Shown: one piece after another, positions 10,328-18,410 of the stretch
Position numbering within the stretch: the stretch's first letter is position 1
Layout of the letters: each line of letters begins with the position of its first letter
Source: Variovorax sp. V213
GTDB lineage: Bacteria > Pseudomonadota > Gammaproteobacteria > Burkholderiales > Burkholderiaceae_C
Assembly (NCBI RefSeq): GCF_041154455.1
Contig: NZ_AP028664.1
Location: 124,001 to 188,000, forward strand
DNA: 64,000 nucleotides
Direction: 5' to 3'
The notes under the pieces: generated by a model
Databases searched by the model: none
What the model saw: the letters and a program-made list of their open reading frames with translations, nothing else
What the model was told of the DNA's origin: nothing
Program-made: the position numbers and the translations under genes

Positions 10328-10546
10328 GGGGATTACCGGTGTCGACAGGGGGCGCCCGATCTTGGGTCAGAAACCCGCGGAATTCAACACGAATCGCAGG
10401 CGCAGCCCACATCTCGCGCGGAGGCGAAGAGGAACGCCAGACCCATGGGCGCCAAGCCCGAGGCTCGGGCCGAAGAAAGGACGGCGGTTCGGGCGGCTCG
10501 CCCGCACCGCGATCCAGTCCGAGGAGACACGCCGAAGCAAGGGCTC

Positions 10547-11485
10547 TCAGGCCTTGGCGCGGGGCTTGAGAAAGGCCGCAAGGGCCTTCTGGTCCTCGGC
10601 AAGCTGCATGCGCATGAGCTGCAGCATGCGCAGGGCGAGCCCCGACAGCGGCTGCCCCGGCGGCAGCACCAGCAGCCCTGCGAAAGAGACGTCGAGCGAC
10701 AGCGGGCGGATGACCAATCCGCGCCGCGCGTACTCCAGCGCCGTGACCGGATTGACGACGCCGATGCCCATTCCGCTCAGCGCCATTTCGCAGACGCTTG
10801 CCGCATACGGCGTTTCGACCAGCACGCTCAGGGCGACGTTGCGCTCCGCCAGCGCACGCTCGAGGCGTCTTCGCGAAGCGTCCTCGGGGTTGAGCGCAAG
10901 AAACGGTTCTTCCGCAATCTGCTGCGGCTGAATGATCCTGGCATTGACCAGGCGGTGCTTCGGATGCATGACCACCACGCCCGGAAAGCGCGCGAATTCG
11001 GAGTGCTCCAGGCCCGTGGTCGGCATTTCGTCGGCCATCAGCCCGAAGTCGACCTGGCGCCCCAGCACGGCCTCGTGCACCTCCCGCGAACTGAGCACCT
11101 GCAGCGAAATCTGTGGCCTGGCCTCGGCGTCGAGACGCTCGGTGACCAGGCGCGACAGCACCCGCGGCACGAAGGTCAGGCCGAAGGCGGGATAGACCGC
11201 CATGCGCAGCGTGTTGACGCCGAAGCGCTTCAGGCTGCGCATGCGGTGCTCGATGCTGCTGAGGCCCACGAAAACGCGCTCCACCTCGACCAGCAGCGCC
11301 TGCGCTTCGGGCGTCGGATGCAGGCGGCCCCGTAGCCGGCGGAAAAGCGCGAAGCCGGCCGCGTCTTCGAGCCGTTTCAGCGACTGGCTGATGGCGGGCT
11401 GCGTGACCCCCAGCAGCGCGGCGGCCTTGCTGGCGGACCCCACCGACATCACGGAACGAAACACCTCGATCTCGCGCAGCAACAT
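10547..11485 (-). CDS. LysR-type regulator, OccR/NocR-like
   Basis: 312 residues: winged HTH at about 1-62 ('SASKAAALLGVTQPAISQSLKRLE') and a substrate-binding domain from about 90. The N-terminus 'MLLREIEVFRSVM' and the pattern around the HTH resemble regulators of opine and basic amino-acid catabolism. It lies upstream of a LysE exporter and divergent from a small exported protein gene. An ATAA-N7-TTAT site directly abuts its start codon, which fits autoregulation. The ligand is not predictable from sequence alone. Confidence 0.85.
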   Translation of the reverse strand: MLLREIEVFRSVMSVGSASKAAALLGVTQPAISQSLKRLEDAAGFALFRRLRGRLHPTPEAQALLVEVERVFVGLSSIEHRMRSLKRFGVNTLRMAVYPAFGLTFVPRVLSRLVTERLDAEARPQISLQVLSSREVHEAVLGRQVDFGLMADEMPTTGLEHSEFARFPGVVVMHPKHRLVNARIIQPQQIAEEPFLALNPEDASRRRLERALAERNVALSVLVETPYAASVCEMALSGMGIGVVNPVTALEYARRGLVIRPLSLDVSFAGLLVLPPGQPLSGLALRMLQLMRMQLAEDQKALAAFLKPRAKA

Positions 11486-11500
11486 ATAACAACCACTTAT
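11486..11500. promoter_or_regulatory. Candidate LysR operator ATAA-N7-TTAT
   Basis: ATAA at 11486-11489 and TTAT at 11497-11500 match the ATAA-N7-TTAT site known for the octopine regulator OccR. It lies immediately upstream of the LysR start (11485) and 82 bp upstream of the divergent gene. Confidence 0.5.
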
Positions 11501-11581
11501 GGAAATAGAACTTCGAGAGCGATTCAGATTATCTGCGCGGTCCTAGAGTTGCGGCTTCAGCCACCCACTTGGAGAAGCGAC

Positions 11582-12034
11582 GTGAAACTTCGAACCGTCT
11601 TTGCAGTGACCGCACTGGCTTTGGCTGCGCCCTCGTGGGCACATGACCTTTCGGCCGACATCGCCAAGTTCAACGCCGTTGCGGCGACGAAGAAGCTCGA
11701 CAGCGAAGCGGCCCTGGCCGCGAAGCTCGCATTCGAACGCGCGCAAGCCGAGATGGAGCAATCCGACGTGAAGATGGTGCTGCGCATCCGCTCGATGACC
11801 AATGCTGGCCTGCGGGCGCTGGGCGAGCAGCCGGCCTTGCTCACCAGCGAGTACAAGCGCTTCGAAGCGGCGCTGGCCAATCCGAAGACCAACGATCCGG
11901 TCAAGGTCGCGGCGGCGCGGGAAACCTTTGCGCGGCTGTCGGCAGACATGAAGGTCTACGCCGACCTGGAGAACATGGCCGTCGACCAGATGAAACAAGC
12001 CTTGCGGCTCATTGAAACCGCCCCGGCGCCGTGA
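11582..12034 (+). CDS. Helical exported protein of unknown function
   Basis: 150 residues from a GTG start preceded by GGAG. A Sec signal peptide ends at 'APSWAHD'. The mature part is almost wholly helical and charged (Lys/Glu/Ala), without Cys or metal-binding clusters: 'KLDSEAALAAKLAFERAQAEMEQSD' and 'ETFARLSADMKVYADLENMAVDQMKQAL'. I do not recognise the family. It is followed by a tiny possible membrane protein and a cupredoxin gene on the same strand, so a role linked to periplasmic copper or redox handling is possible but unproven. Confidence 0.6.
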   Translation: MKLRTVFAVTALALAAPSWAHDLSADIAKFNAVAATKKLDSEAALAAKLAFERAQAEMEQSDVKMVLRIRSMTNAGLRALGEQPALLTSEYKRFEAALANPKTNDPVKVAAARETFARLSADMKVYADLENMAVDQMKQALRLIETAPAP

Positions 12035-12041
12035 GCTGCAG

Positions 12042-12146
12042 GTGGAGGTGTACCTCCTTGTCGCGGCCGTCTACCTGGTGCTGCGCACGGCAGGGGCCTG
12101 GTCGGTCACCCGGCTGCAGTGGCGCAGGGCCGCATCGGCAGCCTGA
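12042..12146 (+). CDS. Possible 34-residue single-helix membrane protein
   Basis: A GTG-initiated short frame (V/M-EVYLLVAAVYLVLRTAGAWSV...) begins 7 bp after the previous stop. It consists of one hydrophobic helix and a basic tail, 'TRLQWRRAASAA'. It fills the space between two periplasmic protein genes on the same strand, where a coding reading is reasonable. There is no strong ribosome-binding site, and a start six bases later is also possible. It could equally be chance. Confidence 0.3.
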   Translation: MEVYLLVAAVYLVLRTAGAWSVTRLQWRRAASAA

Positions 12147-12179
12147 ATCAATGAATGCATGAACCCACGCAGGAACCCC

Positions 12180-12680
12180 ATGAAAACCATCAAGGCATTG
12201 ATGCTCGCCAGCACCCTTGCGTTCTCGAACCCCGGCTTCGCGCATGGCGACGAGGATCACAGCGCGCCGAGCGGGCCGGTTCGCAAGGAACAGAAAGAGT
12301 GGGGCATCGCAGGCGACGCGGCCAGCGCGACGCGAAAGCTCGAGTTCAGGATGACCGACAACATGCGCTTCGCCCCCGAGCGCATCCAGGTGAAGCAGGG
12401 CGAGACCGTGAGGCTTTCAATCCGGAACGACGGGCAGGTCATGCACGAGTTCGTGCTCGGCACGAAGAAGGAACTCGACGAGCACGCGGCGCTGATGATG
12501 AAGTTCCCGGGCATGGAGCATTCGGAGCCCTACATGGCGCACGTTCCGCCCGGCAAGACCGGGGAAATCGTCTGGACCTTCAACCGGGCCGGGGACTTCG
12601 ATTTCGCCTGCCTCATCGCAGGCCACTACCAGGCCGGCATGGTGGGCAAGGTCAAGGTCGTCGCCGCCGCGAGGTCCTGA
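12180..12680 (+). CDS. CopI-like periplasmic cupredoxin
   Basis: 166 residues. A signal peptide (MKTIKALMLASTLAFSNPGFA) is followed by a His/Asp-rich start 'HGDEDHS'. The body is a plastocyanin-like fold with type 1 copper ligands H89 ('MHEFVLG'), C144, H149 and M154 ('ACLIAGHYQAGM'). The acidic/His N-terminus followed by a blue-copper domain resembles CopI, a periplasmic copper-tolerance protein of Proteobacteria. I chose the Met at 12180 because the signal peptide begins there; an upstream ATG at 12159 is in frame. No copper ATPase or CueR is nearby. Confidence 0.8.
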   Translation: MKTIKALMLASTLAFSNPGFAHGDEDHSAPSGPVRKEQKEWGIAGDAASATRKLEFRMTDNMRFAPERIQVKQGETVRLSIRNDGQVMHEFVLGTKKELDEHAALMMKFPGMEHSEPYMAHVPPGKTGEIVWTFNRAGDFDFACLIAGHYQAGMVGKVKVVAAARS

Positions 12681-12789
12681 GCCGGCCCGAATCTGCCGTC
12701 CTCCATCGCAAGATCCTGCCCTCTGCGGGCAGCAGCTAAGCCCCGGACCATGCCCGGTCACAGACGCTTGCGCATAATTGACGCAAGCT

Positions 12790-13755
12790 ATGACTCTCAC
12801 CGAACTCAAATACATCGTCGCAGTAGCCCGCGAACGGCACTTCGGCAAGGCGGCCGAGGCCTGCTACGTCTCCCAACCCACTCTCTCGGTGGCCATCAAG
12901 AAGCTCGAAGACGAGCTCGAGGTCAAGCTCTTCGAGCGCAGCGCCGGCGAAGTGACCGTCACGCCGCTCGGCGAGCAGATCGTGCAGCAGGCGCAGAGCG
13001 TGCTCGACCAGGCCGCCAGCATCAAGGAAATTGCCAAGCGCGGGAAGGACCCGCTGGCCGGCCCGCTGAACCTTGGCGTGATCTACACCATCGGGCCGTA
13101 CCTGCTGCCCGACCTCGTGCGCCAGGTGATTGCGCGCACGCCGCAGATGCCGCTGGTACTGCAGGAAAATTTCACCGCCAAGCTGCTCGAAATGCTGCGC
13201 GCCGGCGAGATCGATTGCGCGATCATGGCCGAGCCTTTTCCCGACACGGGCCTGGCGATGGCGCCGCTCTACGACGAACCTTTCATGGCGGCGCTGCCCA
13301 TGAAGCACAAGTTGGCCGACCGCGAATCGATCACTTCGGAAGAGCTCCAGAACGAAACCATGCTGCTGCTCGGTACCGGCCATTGTTTTCGCGACCATGT
13401 GCTCGAGGTGTGTCCCGAGTTCGCGCGCTTCTCGAGCAATGCCGAGGGCATTCGCAAGAGCTTCGAGGGCTCGTCGCTCGAAACCATCAAGCACATGGTG
13501 GCCTCGGGCATGGGCGTGACGCTGGTGCCGCGCCTGTCGGTGCCTGCCGAAGCGCTCAAGCCCAAGGTCAAGGGGCGCAAGGAGCCTGAGCAGATGGTGC
13601 GCTACCTGCCGGTACGCGACGCGCAGGACCGCGATCCGCCCACGCGCCGCGTGGTGCTGGCCTGGCGCCGCACCTTCACGCGCTATGAGGCGATTGCCGC
13701 GTTGCGCAACGCCATCTATGCGTGCGAGCTGCCGGGCGTCAAGCGGCTGTCATAG
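12790..13755 (+). CDS. oxyR: Hydrogen-peroxide-sensing regulator OxyR
   Basis: 321 residues, LysR family. The HTH is 'HFGKAAEACYVSQPTLSVAIKKLE'. The two redox cysteines fall exactly at C199 ('GTGHCFRDH') and C208 ('VLEVC'), the same numbers as in E. coli OxyR, and the surrounding 'SSLETIKHMVASGMGVTLVPRL' is the expected effector-domain block. It is therefore a peroxide sensor that forms a C199-C208 disulfide. I chose the ATG at 12790. dps, a classic OxyR target, starts 137 bp downstream on the same strand. Confidence 0.95.
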   Translation: MTLTELKYIVAVARERHFGKAAEACYVSQPTLSVAIKKLEDELEVKLFERSAGEVTVTPLGEQIVQQAQSVLDQAASIKEIAKRGKDPLAGPLNLGVIYTIGPYLLPDLVRQVIARTPQMPLVLQENFTAKLLEMLRAGEIDCAIMAEPFPDTGLAMAPLYDEPFMAALPMKHKLADRESITSEELQNETMLLLGTGHCFRDHVLEVCPEFARFSSNAEGIRKSFEGSSLETIKHMVASGMGVTLVPRLSVPAEALKPKVKGRKEPEQMVRYLPVRDAQDRDPPTRRVVLAWRRTFTRYEAIAALRNAIYACELPGVKRLS

Positions 13756-13892
13756 AAAAATTCGCGAACTTGGCCTACGCGGCGGCCGTTCGATTTCGTT
13801 CATCGGCGGGATAGAGTGACTCTGTTGCGAAGCCGCGGGTCGGCTTTCAGAATCAAGCTGTCCCTCAAATGTCGAAGAAAGAGTTTCACGCC

Positions 13893-14486
13893 ATGGCAAA
13901 AGAATCGAAGACCTCAAAGAAAACATCATCGTCGTCGTCGTCCTCGTCGCAGGGCAAGGTGCCCAAGAAAGGCAATGCCCTGGTGGCGCAGGAGTCCGGC
14001 AGCCGCAACGCGCCCATCATCAACATCGGCATCGAGCGCCAGGACCGTGCCGCCATTGCCGAGGGCCTGAGCCGCGTGCTGGCCGACACCTACACGCTTT
14101 ACCTCACGACCCACAACTTTCACTGGAACGTGACGGGGCCGCACTTCAACTCGCTGCATGCGATGTTCATGGGCCAGTACACCGAACTCTGGGGCGCCAC
14201 CGACGTGCTCGCGGAACGCATTCGCGCGCTGGGCCATTACGCGCCGGGCTCTTACGCGGAGTTCAGCAAGATCGCCACCGTGCCGGACGTGCCCCAGACC
14301 CCGCCCAAGGCGATGGAGATGGTGCGCATCCTCGTCAAGGGCCACGAAACCGTGTCGCGCATTGCGCGCGAATTCATTCCCGTGGCCGAGGAGGCCGGTG
14401 ACGACCCGACGGCCGACATGCTGACCGCACGCTGCACGGTGCACGACCAGACCGCCTGGATGCTGCGTTCGCTGCTCGAGGACTGA
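13893..14486 (+). CDS. dps: Dps ferritin-like DNA-protection protein
   Basis: 197 residues. Dps dodecamers oxidise iron with peroxide and coat DNA. The ferroxidase ligands are present: H77 ('HNFHWNV'), H89, D104 and E108 ('GATDVLAERI'). A long N-terminal tail of Lys and a run of eight Ser (encoded by TCG/TCC/TCA repeats around 13925-13950) is flexible and basic, consistent with DNA binding. An upstream in-frame ATG (13869) is possible, but AGAAAGAG precedes the one used. It follows oxyR directly and is probably under its control. Confidence 0.93.
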   Translation: MAKESKTSKKTSSSSSSSSQGKVPKKGNALVAQESGSRNAPIINIGIERQDRAAIAEGLSRVLADTYTLYLTTHNFHWNVTGPHFNSLHAMFMGQYTELWGATDVLAERIRALGHYAPGSYAEFSKIATVPDVPQTPPKAMEMVRILVKGHETVSRIAREFIPVAEEAGDDPTADMLTARCTVHDQTAWMLRSLLED

Positions 14487-14517
14487 AAAAGCGCCCGGGC
14501 CCCGAGCCCCGGTATCG

Positions 14518-14545
14518 AGAGCGGCACAATGGCCGCTCTTTTTTT
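14518..14545 (+). terminator. Rho-independent terminator after dps
   Basis: AGAGCGGC (14518-14525) pairs with GCCGCTCT (14532-14539) across a 6-nt loop and is followed by six T. It separates dps from ubiA. Confidence 0.85.
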
Positions 14546-14554
14546 GCCTGCCGC

Positions 14555-15415
14555 ATGCTTGCCCGCCGTTTTGCGCTCTATCTCGACCTGATTCGCTGGA
14601 ACCGCCCCGCGGGCTGGCTGCTGCTGCTCTGGCCCACGCTGGGGGCGCTCTGGTTTGCGGCCGAGGGCTGGCCGGGCTGGCGCCTTCTGGCCGTGTTCGT
14701 GCTGGGCACCATCCTCATGCGCAGCGCGGGCTGCTGTGTCAACGACGTGGCGGACCGCGACTTCGACCGCCATGTGAAGCGGACCGCACAGCGGCCGGTG
14801 ACCAGCGGCGCGGTTTCGGTCAGGGAGGCGCTGGTGCTGGGCGCGGTGCTGGCGCTGCTGGCTTTCGGCCTGGTGCTCACGACCAATCGGGTCACCATCC
14901 TGTGGTCGTTCGCGGCGCTGGCCATCACGCTGGTCTATCCGTTCGCCAAGCGCTTCGTGTCGGTTCCGCAGGCGGTGCTGGGCATCGCCTTCAGCTTCGG
15001 CATTCCGATGGCTTTTGCGGCGGTGCAATCCACGGTTCCGGTGTTCGCCGCGTGGCTGCTCGCCGGCAACCTGTTCTGGGTGCTGGCCTACGACACCGAA
15101 TACGCCATGGTCGACCGCGACGACGACCTCAAGATCGGCATGAAGACCTCGGCCATTACCTTCGGCCGCTTCGACGTGGCGGCCGTGATGGCAAGCTACG
15201 GCGTCTTTCTGGCCGTCTGGGCCTGGGCCGGCGCCAGCCGCGGCCTGGGGGCGGTGTTTTTCGCCGCCATCGGCATCGCCGTGGCGCAGGCCGCCTGGCA
15301 CTGGCGGCTGATTCGCGGCCGCACCCGCGACGGCTGCTTCAAGGCCTTCCGCCTGAACCACTGGCTCGGCTTCACGGTGTTTGCCGGCATCGCGGCCGGC
15401 TATGCGCTGAAGTAG
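14555..15415 (+). CDS. ubiA: 4-hydroxybenzoate octaprenyltransferase
   Basis: 286 residues, eight to nine hydrophobic helices. UbiA prenylates 4-hydroxybenzoate in ubiquinone synthesis at the inner membrane. Both Asp-rich Mg-diphosphate motifs are seen: 'NDVADRDFD' (N63-D71) and 'DTEYAMVDRDDD' (D180-D191). 'RPVTSG' and 'NHWLGF' are also typical. The start 'MLARRFALYLDLIRWNRPAGW' fits the family and lies 9 bp after the dps terminator. It converges on proC with 21 bp between stops. Confidence 0.95.
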   Translation: MLARRFALYLDLIRWNRPAGWLLLLWPTLGALWFAAEGWPGWRLLAVFVLGTILMRSAGCCVNDVADRDFDRHVKRTAQRPVTSGAVSVREALVLGAVLALLAFGLVLTTNRVTILWSFAALAITLVYPFAKRFVSVPQAVLGIAFSFGIPMAFAAVQSTVPVFAAWLLAGNLFWVLAYDTEYAMVDRDDDLKIGMKTSAITFGRFDVAAVMASYGVFLAVWAWAGASRGLGAVFFAAIGIAVAQAAWHWRLIRGRTRDGCFKAFRLNHWLGFTVFAGIAAGYALK

Positions 15416-15436
15416 ATCGGGCGATGGGCGGGGGCC

Positions 15437-16294
15437 TCAGGCTTTGCCGAATTCCTCGCCCAGCTCGGCGGCCCGTTTCTGCGCCGCGCGAATCGCGGTC
15501 TTGAACTTCGCCTTGACGTCGGCCCCCTCGAGCGAAGTGAGCGCCGCGTAGGTCGTTCCACCCTTCGAGGTCACGCGTTCGCGCAGCACCGACGGCGGTT
15601 CGGTGGCGCTGTGCGCCAGTGCCGAGGCCCCGGTGAAGGTGCCGATGGCCAGCCGCTGGGCCTGGTCGGGCGACAGGCCCATTTCGATGCCGGCTTCGGT
15701 CATGGCCTCGATGAAATAGAACACATAGGCAGGGCCCGAGCCGGACATGGCCGTGACCGCGTCGAGCGCGGCTTCATCGTCGACCCAGAGCAGTTCGCCG
15801 GTCGGTGCCAGCAACTGCCCGACCAGGGCGCGGTCGGCGGCGTCCACCCCGGCGCGTGCATAGAGGCCGGTCATGCCCTGGCCGACCAGCGCGGGGGTGT
15901 TGGGCATGGCGCGCACCACGCGTTCGCTGCCGAGCCAGCGCGCAATGCTGCCCGATGGAATGCCTGCCGCCACGCTCAGGTGCAGCGCGTGTTCGGCGAA
16001 CGGGCGCACCGGCTGGGCGGCGTCCGCAAAAGTCTGCGGCTTGACCGCCCACACCACCACGGCGCAGCGCGAAAGGGCCTCGCCGGCCTCGGCGTGCGCA
16101 TGGATGCCGAAGGACTGCGCCAGCTTCCGGCGAGCCTCCTCGAAAGGCTCGACCACCTCGAAGGCGTCGGCGGGCGTGCCTTGCTTGATGAGTCCGCCAA
16201 TGATGGCGCTGGCCATGTTGCCGCCGCCGATGAAGGCAATGGGGGGGAGCGGCGCCGGGCCGGTGCGGGGCAGGAATGTGACGGCAATGGTCAT
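15437..16294 (-). CDS. proC: Pyrroline-5-carboxylate reductase
   Basis: 285 residues. ProC makes proline from pyrroline-5-carboxylate with NAD(P)H. The Rossmann motif 'FIGGGNMASAI' is at 21-31, 'AVKPQ' and 'RAMPNTPALVGQG' follow, and the C-terminal blocks 'SGSGPAYVFYFIEAMTEAG' and 'VTSKGGTTYAAL' are intact. About 17 residues precede the usual family start. Its ATG overlaps the stop of the upstream lipoprotein gene by four bases, indicating translational coupling. Confidence 0.95.
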   Translation of the reverse strand: MTIAVTFLPRTGPAPLPPIAFIGGGNMASAIIGGLIKQGTPADAFEVVEPFEEARRKLAQSFGIHAHAEAGEALSRCAVVVWAVKPQTFADAAQPVRPFAEHALHLSVAAGIPSGSIARWLGSERVVRAMPNTPALVGQGMTGLYARAGVDAADRALVGQLLAPTGELLWVDDEAALDAVTAMSGSGPAYVFYFIEAMTEAGIEMGLSPDQAQRLAIGTFTGASALAHSATEPPSVLRERVTSKGGTTYAALTSLEGADVKAKFKTAIRAAQKRAAELGEEFGKA

Positions 16295-17469
16295 GGTCGG
16301 TCGGTGTATTCGAATGCCGCGAACTGGGTTGTCTGCAGCGGGTTGAAATTGTCGTCGCTCACCACCATCAGCATGCGCTTGCCGTCCGGCAGCGCCGGCC
16401 CCCAGCACATGCCTTCGGTGTTGTCCAGGAGCGAAAGGCCGAGCTGGGCAAAGTCGGCGACCAGCGTCTTCGCCGCGGGGCGATGGTTCCCCGCGGCCAG
16501 CGTATCGCTCTCCAGCACGTCGGTGGCGTCGCGGGTATCGATCTCGTAGAGGCGCAGCGAGTTTCCGGCGCCCGTGGCATAGGCGCGCTCCAGCACCAGC
16601 ATGCGGTCGGCATCGAGCATCAGGACCTCGCTGATGCCGTTGTCGGCGTAGCTGCCGGGAATCAGCGGCCGCAACGGGATCGCGTCGGGAACATAGGCAA
16701 TCTGGCGCGTCGCCTGGCCGGTTTCCAGGTCCATCCGGGTCAGCCGGCAGGGGCCGCCTGGCGCCTTGGTGGTGGGAAGGGGGCCGTCCTGGATCAGTGC
16801 GTTTTCCATGGCCAGCCAGGCGTGGCGGCCGTCGGGCGTCAGCGCCAGGCCCTCCAGGCCCAGGTTGTCGCGCGGGCCGCGGCGCTGCGACACATCGGCG
16901 TTGAACATGGCCGGCAAGGCAAATTCGCGCAGCAGGCGGCCGTCGCGCGCCGATTCGTAGAAAGCGGGCCCGAAGCCCCGAGCCACGTCGCCTTCGCTGG
17001 TCCAAAGCAGGGTGCCGGCGCCCGGCCGCAGGCGCAGTGCTTCGGGGTCGGGCACGGGCGTCCGGGGCTCGGCGCGGCGGCGCGCGAGCCAGGGGCCGCC
17101 GCCGGGGCGTTGCAACTGCACGACGCTTTTCGGTTCGGGCGGCTGAACCCAAGGCGCCGGCCATTGCGCGGTATAGAAACGGGCGGGGTCCATGTCTGAC
17201 CGGTCATCGCTGAGAAGGATGTACTCACTTCTTTCCGTGTCATAGTCGATGCCGGAGAGGCCGCCTGCCGTGGTGCCTTGTATATTCAGCCGGTGCGGCC
17301 AGTACGCCTCGGCCACGCGGCGCAACCGTACCGCCGTGGCAGATGGGATCACCGGGCTGCCGCAGCCGACCAGTCCACCCAGCCCCGCCGCCGCGGCGGC
17401 CGCGCTGGCCAGCAGCCCGCGGCGCAGGGGAGACGCGGGAGCTATGGGGCCTGAATTGACGGTGCGCAC
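16291..17469 (-). CDS. Phytase-like esterase domain lipoprotein
   Basis: 392 residues from a GTG start. An N-terminal signal with lipobox-like 'GLVGCGS' indicates a lipoprotein. The rest fits the 'esterase-like activity of phytase' beta-propeller family: 'LSGIDYD...YILLSDDRS', 'NLGLEGLALTPDGRHAWLAMENAL', 'ISEVLMLDADRMLVLERAY' and 'NTEGMCWGPALPDGKRMLMVVSDDNF'. These acidic loops could bind calcium, as in beta-propeller phytases. The substrate is unknown. It overlaps proC by 4 bp and is divergent from the ribosomal protein operon. Confidence 0.82.
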   Translation of the reverse strand: MRTVNSGPIAPASPLRRGLLASAAAAAAGLGGLVGCGSPVIPSATAVRLRRVAEAYWPHRLNIQGTTAGGLSGIDYDTERSEYILLSDDRSDMDPARFYTAQWPAPWVQPPEPKSVVQLQRPGGGPWLARRRAEPRTPVPDPEALRLRPGAGTLLWTSEGDVARGFGPAFYESARDGRLLREFALPAMFNADVSQRRGPRDNLGLEGLALTPDGRHAWLAMENALIQDGPLPTTKAPGGPCRLTRMDLETGQATRQIAYVPDAIPLRPLIPGSYADNGISEVLMLDADRMLVLERAYATGAGNSLRLYEIDTRDATDVLESDTLAAGNHRPAAKTLVADFAQLGLSLLDNTEGMCWGPALPDGKRMLMVVSDDNFNPLQTTQFAAFEYTDRP

Positions 17470-17511
17470 GCCGCCAAGTCTAGTTCCAGTGCATTTCGCG
17501 TCAGAAGGCAG

Positions 17512-17540
17512 TTGACATGCCTTGGCCTGCGTGCAACAAT
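17512..17540 (+). promoter_or_regulatory. Candidate sigma-70 promoter of the spc ribosomal operon
   Basis: A consensus -35 TTGACA (17512-17517) is followed after 17 bp by AACAAT (17535-17540), four of six matches to TATAAT. It is about 145 bp upstream of rplN and is the only strong candidate in the 215-bp gap. Confidence 0.6.
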
Positions 17541-17545
17541 CGCAG

Positions 17546-17569
17546 GCTTCGCTTCAAAAAAGGCGAAGC
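17546..17569 (+). other. Leader hairpin upstream of rplN
   Basis: GCTTCGC (17546-17552) pairs with GCGAAGC (17563-17569) around a loop TTCAAAAAAG, just after the predicted transcription start. Only three T follow, so it is more likely a leader or attenuation structure than a terminator. Confidence 0.4.
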
Positions 17570-17684
17570 TTTCAGCCCAAAGCGGAAGTGCCTCGAGTGG
17601 TTCGAGGTGCAGACGACGGGCCCAAGACTGACCGCAGCGTTTCCCTCCCGGAGGCGCATCGGTACAAGTTGGGAACTACTAGCA

Positions 17685-18053
17685 ATGATCCAAACTGAAT
17701 CCCGGCTCGAAGTGGCCGACAACACAGGCGCGAAGTCCGTCCTGTGTATCAAGGTGCTCGGTGGCTCCAAGCGGCGTTATGCCAGCGTGGGCGACGTCAT
17801 CAAGGTCAGCATCAAGGAAGCCGCTCCGCGTGGTCGCGTCAAGAAGGGCGAGATCTACAGCGCAGTGGTGGTCCGCACCGCCAAGGGCATCCGTCGCGCC
17901 GACGGCTCCCTGGTCAAATTCGATGGCAACGCAGCCGTGTTGCTCAACGCCAAGCTGGAGCCTATCGGCACCCGCATCTTCGGACCGGTGACGCGCGAGC
18001 TGCGCACCGAAAAGTTCATGAAGATCGTGTCGCTGGCCCCCGAAGTTCTGTAA
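17685..18053 (+). CDS. rplN: 50S ribosomal protein L14
   Basis: 122 residues, exactly the family length: '[17 protein letters not shown]', '[23 protein letters not shown]', '[15 protein letters not shown]', '[13 protein letters not shown]'. L14 sits at the 30S interface and contacts 16S rRNA helix 14. It is the first gene of this block; in most bacteria rpsQ (S17) would be immediately upstream, but here the neighbour is an unrelated gene on the opposite strand, so this cluster needs its own promoter. Confidence 0.98.
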
Positions 18054-18066
18054 GGACAACAACGCC

Positions 18067-18399
18067 ATGAACAAGATTCGCAAAGGCGACCAGGTCATCG
18101 TGTTGGCCGGGCGCGACAAAGGCAAGCGCGGCACCGTCTCGCTGCGCAAGGACGATTCGCACCTCGTCGTCGAGGGCGTGAACATCGTCAAGAAGCACGC
18201 CAAGCCGAACCCCCTCAAGGGTACGACCGGCGGCATCGTCGAGAAGACCATGCCCATCCACCAATCCAACGTGGCGATCTTCAATGCCGCGACCGGCAAG
18301 GCCGATCGCGTGGGCATCAAGATCACCCAGGGTGCTGACGGCAAGCGCGTGGCTGTTCGCGTCTTCAAGTCCAGCGGCGACGAAATCAAGTTCGCCTAA
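18067..18399 (+). CDS. rplX: 50S ribosomal protein L24
   Basis: 110 residues with the KOW motif near the N-terminus ('[19 protein letters not shown]') and '[13 protein letters not shown]'. L24 binds 23S rRNA domain I early in 50S assembly. It follows rplN by 13 bp in the canonical spc order. Confidence 0.98.
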
Positions 18400-18410
18400 G
18401 AGGTACTCAC

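Noticed and set aside
10328..10546. Possible gene in the 219-bp gap between LysE and LysR
   Set aside because: Frames here have no family signature, no start with a ribosome-binding site and shadow-like composition. I see nothing convincing in it.
13921..13950. Short trinucleotide repeat that could suggest a CRISPR or microsatellite element
   Set aside because: It encodes the Ser run of Dps. There are no spaced repeats, so it is not a CRISPR array.
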